This document shows, piece by piece, positions 16,896 to 24,466 of a DNA stretch of 64,000 nucleotides. Origin of the DNA: an uncultured Duncaniella sp. (GTDB lineage Bacteria > Bacteroidota > Bacteroidia > Bacteroidales > Muribaculaceae); NCBI GenBank assembly GCA_910587515.1, contig CAJULW010000026.1, positions 42,526 to 106,525 of the forward strand, read 5' to 3'. The notes beneath the pieces are model-generated. The model was not told the origin of the DNA and did no database searches. It saw nothing but the letters and a program-made list of their open reading frames with translations. Numbering within the stretch: position 1 is the first letter of the stretch; each line of letters opens with the position of its first letter. The position numbers and the translations under genes were made by a program.

Positions 16896-19031
16896 TTATT
16901 CCTCGGTTTCGAGCAGTTCGAGCATCTTTATGGCTGATACCGGAATACGTGTACCGGGGCCGAAGATGGCCGCTACGCCTGCCTTGTAGAGGAAGTCGTA
17001 GTCCTGGGCTGGAATAACGCCTCCGGCTGTCACGAGGATGTCTTCGCGGCCAAGCTTGCGAAGTTCTTCGATCACTTGCGGGATAAGAGTCTTGTGGCCG
17101 GCTGCGAGCGATGACACACCAAGGATGTGTACATCGTTTTCCACAGCCTGGCGGGCTGCTTCGGCCGGTGTCTGGAAGAGCGGACCCATGTCGACGTCGA
17201 ATCCGCAGTCGGCATAACCGGTGGCGACAACTTTCGCACCGCGGTCGTGTCCGTCCTGTCCCATCTTGGCGATCATGATTCGAGGTTGACGACCTTCGCG
17301 TTTTGCAAATTCATCGCACATCTGCTGTGCTTTGATGAAGTCCGGATCTTGTTTCGTTTCTGATGAGTACACGCCTGAAATAGTTCTGATTACTGCTTTG
17401 TAACGACCTACGACATCTTCGCAGGCATCTGAGATCTCTCCGAGTGTCGCACGCAATCCGGCAGCCTTGACTGCGAGATCGAGAAGGTTGCCTTGTTTTG
17501 TACGCACGCATTCCGTGATTGCCTTGAGGGCTTTCTTGACGGCTTCTTCGTCGCGTTGGCCTTTAAGGTCGACAAGACGTGCCACCTGATCTTTGCGCAC
17601 TTCGGTGTTGTCGATTTCGAGAATATCGATCGGGTCTTCGTGGTCAAGACGGTATTTGTTGATGCCAACGATGGTCTGACGGCCTGAGTCGATGCGAGCC
17701 TGAGTACGTGCAGAGGCTTCTTCAATGCGCATCTTGGGCAGACCGGATTCGATGGCCTTGGCCATGCCGCCGAGTTTTTCGATTTCCTGGATGTGTTCCC
17801 ATGCGCGGTGTGCTATCTCGTTGGTGAGAGCTTCCACGTAGTATGATCCGCCCCATGGATCGACCTGCTTGGTGACCATGGTTTCTTCTTGGATATAGAT
17901 TTGGGTGTTGCGGGCGATACGGGCAGAGAAATCGGTCGGGAGCGCGATGGCCTCGTCGAGCGCGTTGGTGTGGAGTGACTGGGTGTGTCCGAGTGCTGCG
18001 CCCATGGCTTCGATACAGGTACGGCCTACGTTATTGAAGGGATCCTGTTCGGTGAGCGACCAACCGGATGTCTGTGAGTGGGTGCGGAGCGCGAGTGATT
18101 TTGGATTTTTCGGATTGAACTGTTTCACGATCTTTGCCCAAAGGAGACGTGCGGCACGCATTTTGGCCACTTCCATGAAGTAGTTCATGCCTATTGCCCA
18201 GAAGAAAGACAGGCGCGGTGCGAAAGCGTCGATGTCTATGCCTGCGTTGATGCCTGCGCGGAGATATTCGAGACCGTCAGCCAAAGTGTATGCCAACTCG
18301 ATGTCACATGTGGCTCCAGCTTCCTGCATGTGGTAGCCGGAAATTGAGATCGAGTTGAATTTAGGCATATTCTGCGAGGTGTATTCGAAGATATCAGCGA
18401 TGATACGCATCGAGAATTCCGGTGGGTAGATGTAGGTGTTGCGCACCATGAACTCCTTGAGAATGTCGTTCTGTATGGTTCCGGCCATTTCTTCGAGTTT
18501 CGCTCCTTGTTCGAGGCCTGCGTTGATGTAGAAAGCGAGGACGGGAAGCACGGCACCGTTCATTGTCATTGACACGGACATCTTGTTCAGGGGTATGCCC
18601 TCGAACAGTACTTTCATGTCTTCGAGCGAGCAGATCGATACACCGGCTTTACCTACGTCGCCTACCACGCGTTCGTGGTCCGCGTCATATCCGCGGTGTG
18701 TCGCGAGGTCGAAAGCTACGGAAAGACCCTTTTGTCCGGAGGCAAGGTTGCGACGGTAAAATGCGTTTGATTCGGCCGCGGTCGAGAAGCCGGCATACTG
18801 GCGTATGGTCCAGGGACGCAACGGATACATCGCACTATACGGGCCGCGCAGGAATGGTGGGATACCTGACACGTAGTCGAGGTGTTCCAATCCTTCGAGA
18901 TCCTGTTTGGTGTATATGGGTTTTACAGGGATAAGTTCGGGGGTGATCCATTCTTCCCCCTGAGTTTCGGGGACATGAAGGTCACCGAAAGCGTCGTTTA
19001 TTATGTCGATTTCTTTGAAATTGGGTTTCAT
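16896..19031 (-). CDS. mutB: Methylmalonyl-CoA mutase large (catalytic) subunit
   Basis: 711 residues. It interconverts succinyl-CoA and (R)-methylmalonyl-CoA using adenosylcobalamin, the key step of propionate formation in Bacteroidales. The N-terminal TIM barrel contains IRQYAGFSTAAESNAFYRRNL and GLSVAFDLATHRGYDADH. The C-terminal B12-binding domain begins with RIMIAKMGQDGHDRGAKVVA, with the DxHxxG motif whose His ligates cobalt (about residue 600), then ILGVSSLAAGH and ILVTAGGVIP. It forms a heterodimer with the small subunit encoded 27 bases upstream. All expected catalytic motifs are present. Confidence 0.97.
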   Translation of the reverse strand: MKPNFKEIDIINDAFGDLHVPETQGEEWITPELIPVKPIYTKQDLEGLEHLDYVSGIPPFLRGPYSAMYPLRPWTIRQYAGFSTAAESNAFYRRNLASGQKGLSVAFDLATHRGYDADHERVVGDVGKAGVSICSLEDMKVLFEGIPLNKMSVSMTMNGAVLPVLAFYINAGLEQGAKLEEMAGTIQNDILKEFMVRNTYIYPPEFSMRIIADIFEYTSQNMPKFNSISISGYHMQEAGATCDIELAYTLADGLEYLRAGINAGIDIDAFAPRLSFFWAIGMNYFMEVAKMRAARLLWAKIVKQFNPKNPKSLALRTHSQTSGWSLTEQDPFNNVGRTCIEAMGAALGHTQSLHTNALDEAIALPTDFSARIARNTQIYIQEETMVTKQVDPWGGSYYVEALTNEIAHRAWEHIQEIEKLGGMAKAIESGLPKMRIEEASARTQARIDSGRQTIVGINKYRLDHEDPIDILEIDNTEVRKDQVARLVDLKGQRDEEAVKKALKAITECVRTKQGNLLDLAVKAAGLRATLGEISDACEDVVGRYKAVIRTISGVYSSETKQDPDFIKAQQMCDEFAKREGRQPRIMIAKMGQDGHDRGAKVVATGYADCGFDVDMGPLFQTPAEAARQAVENDVHILGVSSLAAGHKTLIPQVIEELRKLGREDILVTAGGVIPAQDYDFLYKAGVAAIFGPGTRIPVSAIKMLELLETEE

Positions 19032-19058
19032 ATCTGAGGTATGATGGGGGTTGACGGT

Positions 19059-20921
19059 TTACTTTTTAAGCAGTTTTGCATTGAATGCGCGCAGGGTGTC
19101 GAGTACGTTGCAGCGTACGTGTACGAAATCGTTGATGCCGATGGCCTTTAGTTCGTCTGTGCAGGCCGGTGCACCGGCCACTACGAATTCAGCGCGTCCG
19201 TCGAGATATTTGAACGCAGCCGGGGCGAGTTCAGCGTATTCATCGTCGCTTGAGCAGAGAACAACTATATCCGCACCTTTTTCGAGAGCTGCGTCCACTC
19301 CTTGTTCAACAGTGTCGAAGCCGAGGTTGTCGATAATTTCGTAGCCGGCACATCCGAAGAAGTTGGTCGAGAATTGTGCGCGGGCGAGACGCATGGCGAG
19401 GTTGCCTATGGTCAGCATGAAAACTTTCGGACGGTTTGACGCGGCTTCCGTATCGAGTCGGAGCTGTTCGAAATCGCTTGCGGCACGCTTGGTCGGAAGT
19501 CCGGTCGGTGTCTCGCAGGCATCGGAGTGTCCTCCGCAGGCGCATGTCAAGGCTCCGTTGAGCTCCACGATTTTGTCAGCGGCCATTTCGTTGACGTTGG
19601 GATATTGGTTGGTCCCGAGAAGAATTTCCTTGCGACGGGCCACGTCGGTGTGACGTTTCTCAGCGCTTTCACGGATTGTTTTCTGTACGTCGTCATTGTT
19701 GCAGCACAAAAGGAAACCGCCTTTTTCTTCGACGTCAAGGAATAGTTTCCATGCTTCCTGAGAAATAGATACGGTGAGTGTTTCCACATAATAGCTGCCA
19801 CCGGCAGGGTCGATGACTTTGTCGAGATGGCTTTCCTCTTTGAGGAGGAACTGCTGGTTGCGGGCTATGCGTTCGGAGAATTCGTCAGGAGTTTTATAAG
19901 GTACGTCGAACGGTGTTACGGTTATAGAGTCGACTCCAGCGAGAGCTGCCGACATGGCTTCTGTCTGGCTACGGAGCAAGTTGACATGTGCGTCGTAGAG
20001 GGTTTGATTGAAGCGTGAGGTGACAGCGTGAGCCATCATCTTGGCTGCTGCTTCAGAAGCTCCGTATTGTTTCACGATCTGTGCCCAAAGCATACGTGCC
20101 GCACGGAATTTTGCAAGCTCCATGAAGAAGTTTGACGATATTCCCATGTTGAACTTGATGCGGCCAGCGATTTCGTCTGCGTTGCGGCCGGCATCTGTGA
20201 GCAGGTTCATCCATTGTGAGCCCCATGCGAGTGCATAGCCCAATTCCTGGAAAATATAGGCTCCTGCGTTGCTCAGCATGTCGCTGTTGACAGAAAGAAC
20301 GCGTAGGCCGGCCACTTCTTTGACTGCATCAAGGATTTCGCAAGCCATAGTTGTGAGCGTGTTGGAGTCGAACGCCACTCCTTTGCGGAGAGGTTTGCGG
20401 AACGGATTGAAATCCACCGAGCCTTTGAAAGAGTCTGCGCAGCCATTGGCTTTCACATATTCCACAAGTGCTTTTGACAGAGGCAAGGCCTTTTTGATGC
20501 AGCAGGTGAAATTGACCTCTATTTTTGAGAGATCTATATCTTTAAGGAGGACTTCAAGAGTCTCGATAGCGGGTTCGTCGATGTGGAAGCCGAGCGAGGT
20601 CACTCCTTTTGTGAGGACTTCGAGTGCCTTTTTGTTGGCTTCGGCCGGAGTGTCCGCGAGTATTTCCTGACGGGTGAGCCAGTCATTGTCGGTGCGTGTT
20701 CCGCGCACGTAGGGAAATTCTCCAGGAAGCGAGTCGGTGGTTTTTAAATCCTCGATGTCTTCGAGCCTGTACATGGGCTGAACATTGAAGCCTTCGTTGG
20801 TGCGCCATACTAATTTTTTATCAAATGGTGCGCCTTTAAGGTCAGCTTCCACCTTGGCTTTCCACTCAGCGGTGGACACGGGGGGAAACTGTTCAAACAA
20901 TTTTTCTTTCTTTTCTGCCAT
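19059..20921 (-). CDS. mutA: Methylmalonyl-CoA mutase small subunit
   Basis: 620 residues, the non-catalytic partner of the large subunit. It keeps the TIM-barrel fold (PMYRLEDIEDL, VIDPAGGSYYVETLT) but its C-terminal cobalamin-like domain (PKVFMLTIGNLAMRLARAQF) has lost the DxHxxG motif, as is usual for this subunit. Two Cys-rich stretches (FLLCCNNDD and TCACGGHSDACETP) are visible; the latter is a short insertion whose meaning is unclear. First gene of a two-gene operon, with a full consensus promoter about 80-110 bases upstream. Confidence 0.95.
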   Translation of the reverse strand: MAEKKEKLFEQFPPVSTAEWKAKVEADLKGAPFDKKLVWRTNEGFNVQPMYRLEDIEDLKTTDSLPGEFPYVRGTRTDNDWLTRQEILADTPAEANKKALEVLTKGVTSLGFHIDEPAIETLEVLLKDIDLSKIEVNFTCCIKKALPLSKALVEYVKANGCADSFKGSVDFNPFRKPLRKGVAFDSNTLTTMACEILDAVKEVAGLRVLSVNSDMLSNAGAYIFQELGYALAWGSQWMNLLTDAGRNADEIAGRIKFNMGISSNFFMELAKFRAARMLWAQIVKQYGASEAAAKMMAHAVTSRFNQTLYDAHVNLLRSQTEAMSAALAGVDSITVTPFDVPYKTPDEFSERIARNQQFLLKEESHLDKVIDPAGGSYYVETLTVSISQEAWKLFLDVEEKGGFLLCCNNDDVQKTIRESAEKRHTDVARRKEILLGTNQYPNVNEMAADKIVELNGALTCACGGHSDACETPTGLPTKRAASDFEQLRLDTEAASNRPKVFMLTIGNLAMRLARAQFSTNFFGCAGYEIIDNLGFDTVEQGVDAALEKGADIVVLCSSDDEYAELAPAAFKYLDGRAEFVVAGAPACTDELKAIGINDFVHVRCNVLDTLRAFNAKLLKK

Positions 20922-21000
20922 GATTATGGTATTAAATATACAGTTCAGTGCTATGGTTAACTCTAATCACTGTTTTCGGCTATGTATGCCGTTCAAGTTG

Positions 21001-21031
21001 CAAAGTTAATCGGAAACTTATTAATAGCAAA
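21001..21031 (-). promoter_or_regulatory. Consensus promoter of mutAB
   Basis: The minus strand has TTTG at 21031-21028, a 19-base spacer and TAACTTTG at 21008-21001. This is a complete Bacteroidota -33/-7 pair and would give a leader of about 70 bases to mutA. No B12-box-like sequence was seen in that leader. Confidence 0.8.
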
Positions 21032-21333
21032 GAAAAAGGATAAAAAGAAAGGGGGTGAAGCGTAATCTTTTAGTTGGTTAAGTCTTGTTGTTGTGGAGCG
21101 AAATGACAAGTGGGGCCATTAACGTTTACAGATATGAAATAGTAATAAGAATTTACAGATTTATGCCGATGGGTTTGTTTTACATTTCTTGCGTTTTTAA
21201 GTGTCTGTCGGCAGGTTTTGACCGGATGCGACTTTTTTTATGGTGGGTCGTGAAATCACGATGGCTTTTCATCCTCAACAGAGTGTACTCTGCGAGATGA
21301 AAAGCCATCGTTATGATATGGTTGTAGTGTGCT
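21032..21333. other. Intergenic region with long hairpin after the TM2-protein gene
   Basis: No gene seen. At 21259-21310 a perfect 15-base-pair stem (CGATGGCTTTTCATC with its complement) encloses a smaller CAGAG/CTCTG stem. It lies about 24 bases beyond the stop of the minus-strand TM2 gene and probably ends that transcript, although the following T content is poor (TGATTTC). Confidence 0.6.
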
Positions 21334-21828
21334 TTAGAATAATGGAAGGGTGGTGTTGGAATAGACGTATTTGCGGTCGAATTCTTCTTGGCTCATTGTG
21401 AGCATCAGTATGCCTTGCACGAGTGTGAGTATCTGCCATATTCCGCAGCTGCAAAAAGTGAGGATTATGGTCAGGAATCCGGCTCCTGTCTTGCCGAGAT
21501 AGAAGTATTGTATGCCGAGACCACCGAGCAGGATGGCCAATATTCCGGCTGCTGTCTTGTCTTTGCCTGATGTCGATATGTAGCCCGTGTTATATTGCTG
21601 TCCGTAGGGGTTGCTTAGAGGCTCACCTGGCATTGGTGGCGGAGTGGTGAATTCTCCGTCCGCATTGACGAATAGATGGCGCAATTCCGGAATCTGCATG
21701 GCCGGAAGCCATGTGCTCATGCCGTCACGCCATACCATTGTCTGTGGTGTTACACCCATGGAGGAGAGTTGCTCTGCCGGTATGGGGCCGATTTGGGTGT
21801 TGTTTTGAAAAATGTACCAGTTTGACAT
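21334..21828 (-). CDS. GYF_2-TM2 domain membrane protein
   Basis: 164 residues in two parts. Residues 1-55 (WYIFQNNTQIGPIPAEQL, MVWRDGMSTWLPAMQIPEL) form a GYF_2-type domain, a small cytosolic fold thought to bind proline-rich peptides. A linker containing PPPMPGEP follows. Residues about 90-150 (KTAAGILAILLGGLGIQYFYLGKTGAGFLTIILTF) are a TM2 domain: two membrane helices with the GxxGxQxFYLG turn. This pairing is common in Bacteroidota but has no assigned function. The gene starts 45 bases after thrC ends on the same strand and may be transcribed with the threonine operon; a functional link is not implied. Confidence 0.85.
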   Translation of the reverse strand: MSNWYIFQNNTQIGPIPAEQLSSMGVTPQTMVWRDGMSTWLPAMQIPELRHLFVNADGEFTTPPPMPGEPLSNPYGQQYNTGYISTSGKDKTAAGILAILLGGLGIQYFYLGKTGAGFLTIILTFCSCGIWQILTLVQGILMLTMSQEEFDRKYVYSNTTLPLF

Positions 21829-21873
21829 TGTGTCTCGTTCGTTTATTGGATTTGTGTAAAAAGAAAGTCCTGG

Positions 21874-23178
21874 TTATATGCTCATGAGATATGCTCTGAA
21901 GTCGGAGAAGTCGGACGACATTGGCACTGATTGTTTCGTGCCGTCCATGAAGGCTGCCAATGGTGCGGGGATGGTCACTTCGGAGCCTATGGCTGATTCG
22001 ACCGTGTCTTTGAATTTGGCCGGATGAGCCGTCTCAAGGAATAGACCTGTCTCCCCTGGTTGCAGCCCTTCTTTGAGTGCGCGGTATCCGCAGGCTCCGT
22101 GAGGGTCGAGTGTGTAGCCTGTCTGTTCGAAGCATTCGCGCATGGTTTCGCTTATGAGCTTGTCGCTATATGTGGTTCCGCTGATCAAAGATGTGATTTT
22201 TTCGTGAGATCCACCATATAGATCTATGATGCGTGCGAAGTTGCTCGGGTCGCCTACATCCATTGCGTTGGCAATTGTCTGTATGCTGGCTTTCGGTGTG
22301 TATACACCGCACTGTAGATAGTTGTAGAAAATGTCGTTTGCGTTGTTGGCGGCTATGAAGCGTTTTATCGGAAGACCCATGCGATGAGCGAAAAGCCCGG
22401 CGGTTATATTTCCGAAATTGCCGCTCGGTACGCAGACGACGAGTTTGTCGGCTTTTCCTATGGCTTTCAGACGGGCATATGCGTTGAAGTAATAGAATGA
22501 CTGCGGCAAAAAACGAGCTACATTTATGGAGTTGGCCGAGGTGAGGGTCATTTTTTCGCATAGTCCGTTGTCCATGAAGGCGCTTTTGACGAGCCTTTGG
22601 CAGTCGTCGAAGACACCGTCTACTTCTATGGCGGTGATGTTCCTGCCGAGAGTGGTGAACTGACATTCCTGGATTGGGCTGACTTTGCCTTTCGGATAGA
22701 GCACGTAGACATGTATGCCGTTCACTCCGAGAAATCCGTTTGCGACAGCCGAACCGGTGTCTCCACTCGTGGCTACAAGTACGTTTACTTCTTTTCCCGC
22801 ACCGTTTTGCCTGATGAAGTATTGGAGCATACGCGCCATGAAGCGGGCTCCTACATCCTTGAATGCCAATGTCGGGCCGTGGAAAAGCTCAAGGCTGTAT
22901 ATGTCCGGTTTGACTTCGACGACCGGACAGTCGAACGACAGTGTGTCGCAGACGATATTGTCAAGATCTTGTTTTGGGATATCTTCACCGAAAAAGGCTT
23001 CTGCCACTTTACAGGCTATTTCATGGAAAGACAATCTGTCGATCGTATCGAAAAATTCTTTTGGGAAGTGATTGATTTTTTCCGGCATGAAAAGTCCGCG
23101 GTCGGAGGCGAGTCCCTTGACGATGGCATTTTCCAATGATGTTTCCGGTGTCTGACGATTTGTACTATAGTATTTCAT
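21874..23178 (-). CDS. thrC: Threonine synthase
   Basis: 434 residues. A PLP enzyme converting O-phosphohomoserine to threonine. The N-terminus MKYYSTNRQTPETSLENAI and the PLP-lysine motif HGPTLAFKDVGARFMARML (about residues 105-123) are diagnostic. ATSGDTGSAVANGF binds phosphate, and PSGNFGNITAGL lies further on. It is the last biosynthetic gene of the operon, three bases after the preceding gene. All catalytic motifs look intact. Confidence 0.96.
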   Translation of the reverse strand: MKYYSTNRQTPETSLENAIVKGLASDRGLFMPEKINHFPKEFFDTIDRLSFHEIACKVAEAFFGEDIPKQDLDNIVCDTLSFDCPVVEVKPDIYSLELFHGPTLAFKDVGARFMARMLQYFIRQNGAGKEVNVLVATSGDTGSAVANGFLGVNGIHVYVLYPKGKVSPIQECQFTTLGRNITAIEVDGVFDDCQRLVKSAFMDNGLCEKMTLTSANSINVARFLPQSFYYFNAYARLKAIGKADKLVVCVPSGNFGNITAGLFAHRMGLPIKRFIAANNANDIFYNYLQCGVYTPKASIQTIANAMDVGDPSNFARIIDLYGGSHEKITSLISGTTYSDKLISETMRECFEQTGYTLDPHGACGYRALKEGLQPGETGLFLETAHPAKFKDTVESAIGSEVTIPAPLAAFMDGTKQSVPMSSDFSDFRAYLMSI

Positions 23179-23181
23179 GTG

Positions 23182-24459
23182 TTATTCTTTGGATGGTTTC
23201 ATAAATTCGTGCATGAATTGGGAGAGTTGCAGAGTGCCGTATGATCCTTGGGCGCAAGAAACTTCGTCGTAAGCCGTTACGTTGTCTCCTTTACAACCGG
23301 ATGTGAATATCGTGAATGGGACGGGTTCGGATACGTGTGTGCGTTTCTCGACAGGTGTCGGATGGTCCGGCAGAAGGGCGACTCTTACAGGTTCGTCCCA
23401 GGTTGACAATGCTTGCATTATCGGTTCTACCACGCGTTTGTCGAGATATTCGATGGCTTTGACCTTTAGATCTATGTCTCCGTCATGTCCGGCCTCGTCG
23501 GTAGCTTCTATGTGAAGGAAGACGAAGTCGTCTGTCCTCAGGGCTTCGATGGCAGCCGCGGCTTTGCCTTCGTAGTTTGTGTCCGCGAGTCCGGTAGCTC
23601 CCGGGACGTCTATTGGACGTAGGCCGGCATAGCGTCCGATGCCACGTATGAGATCGACTGCCGTGATTACGGCTCCTTTTTTTATTTCCGGAAACATTTG
23701 TTGCAGTGTGAGCATTTTCGGACGGTATCCCGGGCTCCATGGCCAGATGGAGTTGGCTTCCGGCAATCCCGCTTCCCTGCGTTTGCGGTTGAATGGATGG
23801 TCCGCGAGAAGTTTCTGTGAGCGCAATATCAGATCATTGAGCAGCTGGGCTGTCTCTTCGGCAGACATGCGGTCACATCGGTCTGTCTCGGATTTGGGAA
23901 CAGTCCCTCCGTATCCGGTGTCGTGTTCGGGAGCGATCATGAGGTCTTTCCATTTTTCGCCAGGGTGATCGTGGGGTGGGGCGCAGTCGATCTGTTTGTC
24001 GCCTCCTTTGATCACGAGCAGATGACGGTATTGTATGCCGGGGATAAATTTTACGCGGTCGCTGCCGAGACGGTCGTTGAGATATTTGATCAGTTCGGTC
24101 CCTTCCTCTGTAGTCAGGTGGCCACCGTGGTGGTTGAGTATCTCATCGTTGTGGCCCGTCGATATTATGTTGCAGCGCATGGCCATGTCGTCCTGTTGCA
24201 TGTCGTAACCGATGCTGGCGGCTTCGAGCGGTCCGCGACCTTCGTACACTTCGTTAAGATCGTAGCCGAGTATGGCTGTATTGGCCACTTCGCTGCCTGG
24301 AGAGAAACCTTCGGGGATGGTCATGAGCATTCCGCAACGTCCTGTCTGAGCAAGTCGGTCGAGTGCCGGAGTATCAGCGTATTGGAGTGGAGTTATGTTG
24401 CCGAGCGATGCGACGGGATGGTCAGCCATCCCGTCACCGAGTATAATAAGCCGTTTCAT
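23182..24459 (-). CDS. Phosphoglycerate-mutase-family protein, proposed homoserine kinase
   Basis: 425 residues of the archaeal-type cofactor-independent phosphoglycerate mutase (ApgM) family, an alkaline-phosphatase-like metalloenzyme. It begins MKRLIILGDGMADHP, with the metal-binding Asp of GDGMAD; SEVANTAILGYDL carries the catalytic Ser, and FLHIEATDEAGHDGD and ALLPDHPTPVEKRTH carry metal ligands. The gene sits between thrA and thrC with gaps of seven and three bases, and no thrB of the GHMP kinase type is present. Such members have been proposed to be the missing homoserine kinase (the TIGR02535-type annotation). The family is clear; the kinase function rests on context. The alternative is a glycolytic mutase. 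Confidence 0.85.
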   Translation of the reverse strand: MKRLIILGDGMADHPVASLGNITPLQYADTPALDRLAQTGRCGMLMTIPEGFSPGSEVANTAILGYDLNEVYEGRGPLEAASIGYDMQQDDMAMRCNIISTGHNDEILNHHGGHLTTEEGTELIKYLNDRLGSDRVKFIPGIQYRHLLVIKGGDKQIDCAPPHDHPGEKWKDLMIAPEHDTGYGGTVPKSETDRCDRMSAEETAQLLNDLILRSQKLLADHPFNRKRREAGLPEANSIWPWSPGYRPKMLTLQQMFPEIKKGAVITAVDLIRGIGRYAGLRPIDVPGATGLADTNYEGKAAAAIEALRTDDFVFLHIEATDEAGHDGDIDLKVKAIEYLDKRVVEPIMQALSTWDEPVRVALLPDHPTPVEKRTHVSEPVPFTIFTSGCKGDNVTAYDEVSCAQGSYGTLQLSQFMHEFMKPSKE

Positions 24460-24466
24460 GGCGAAG

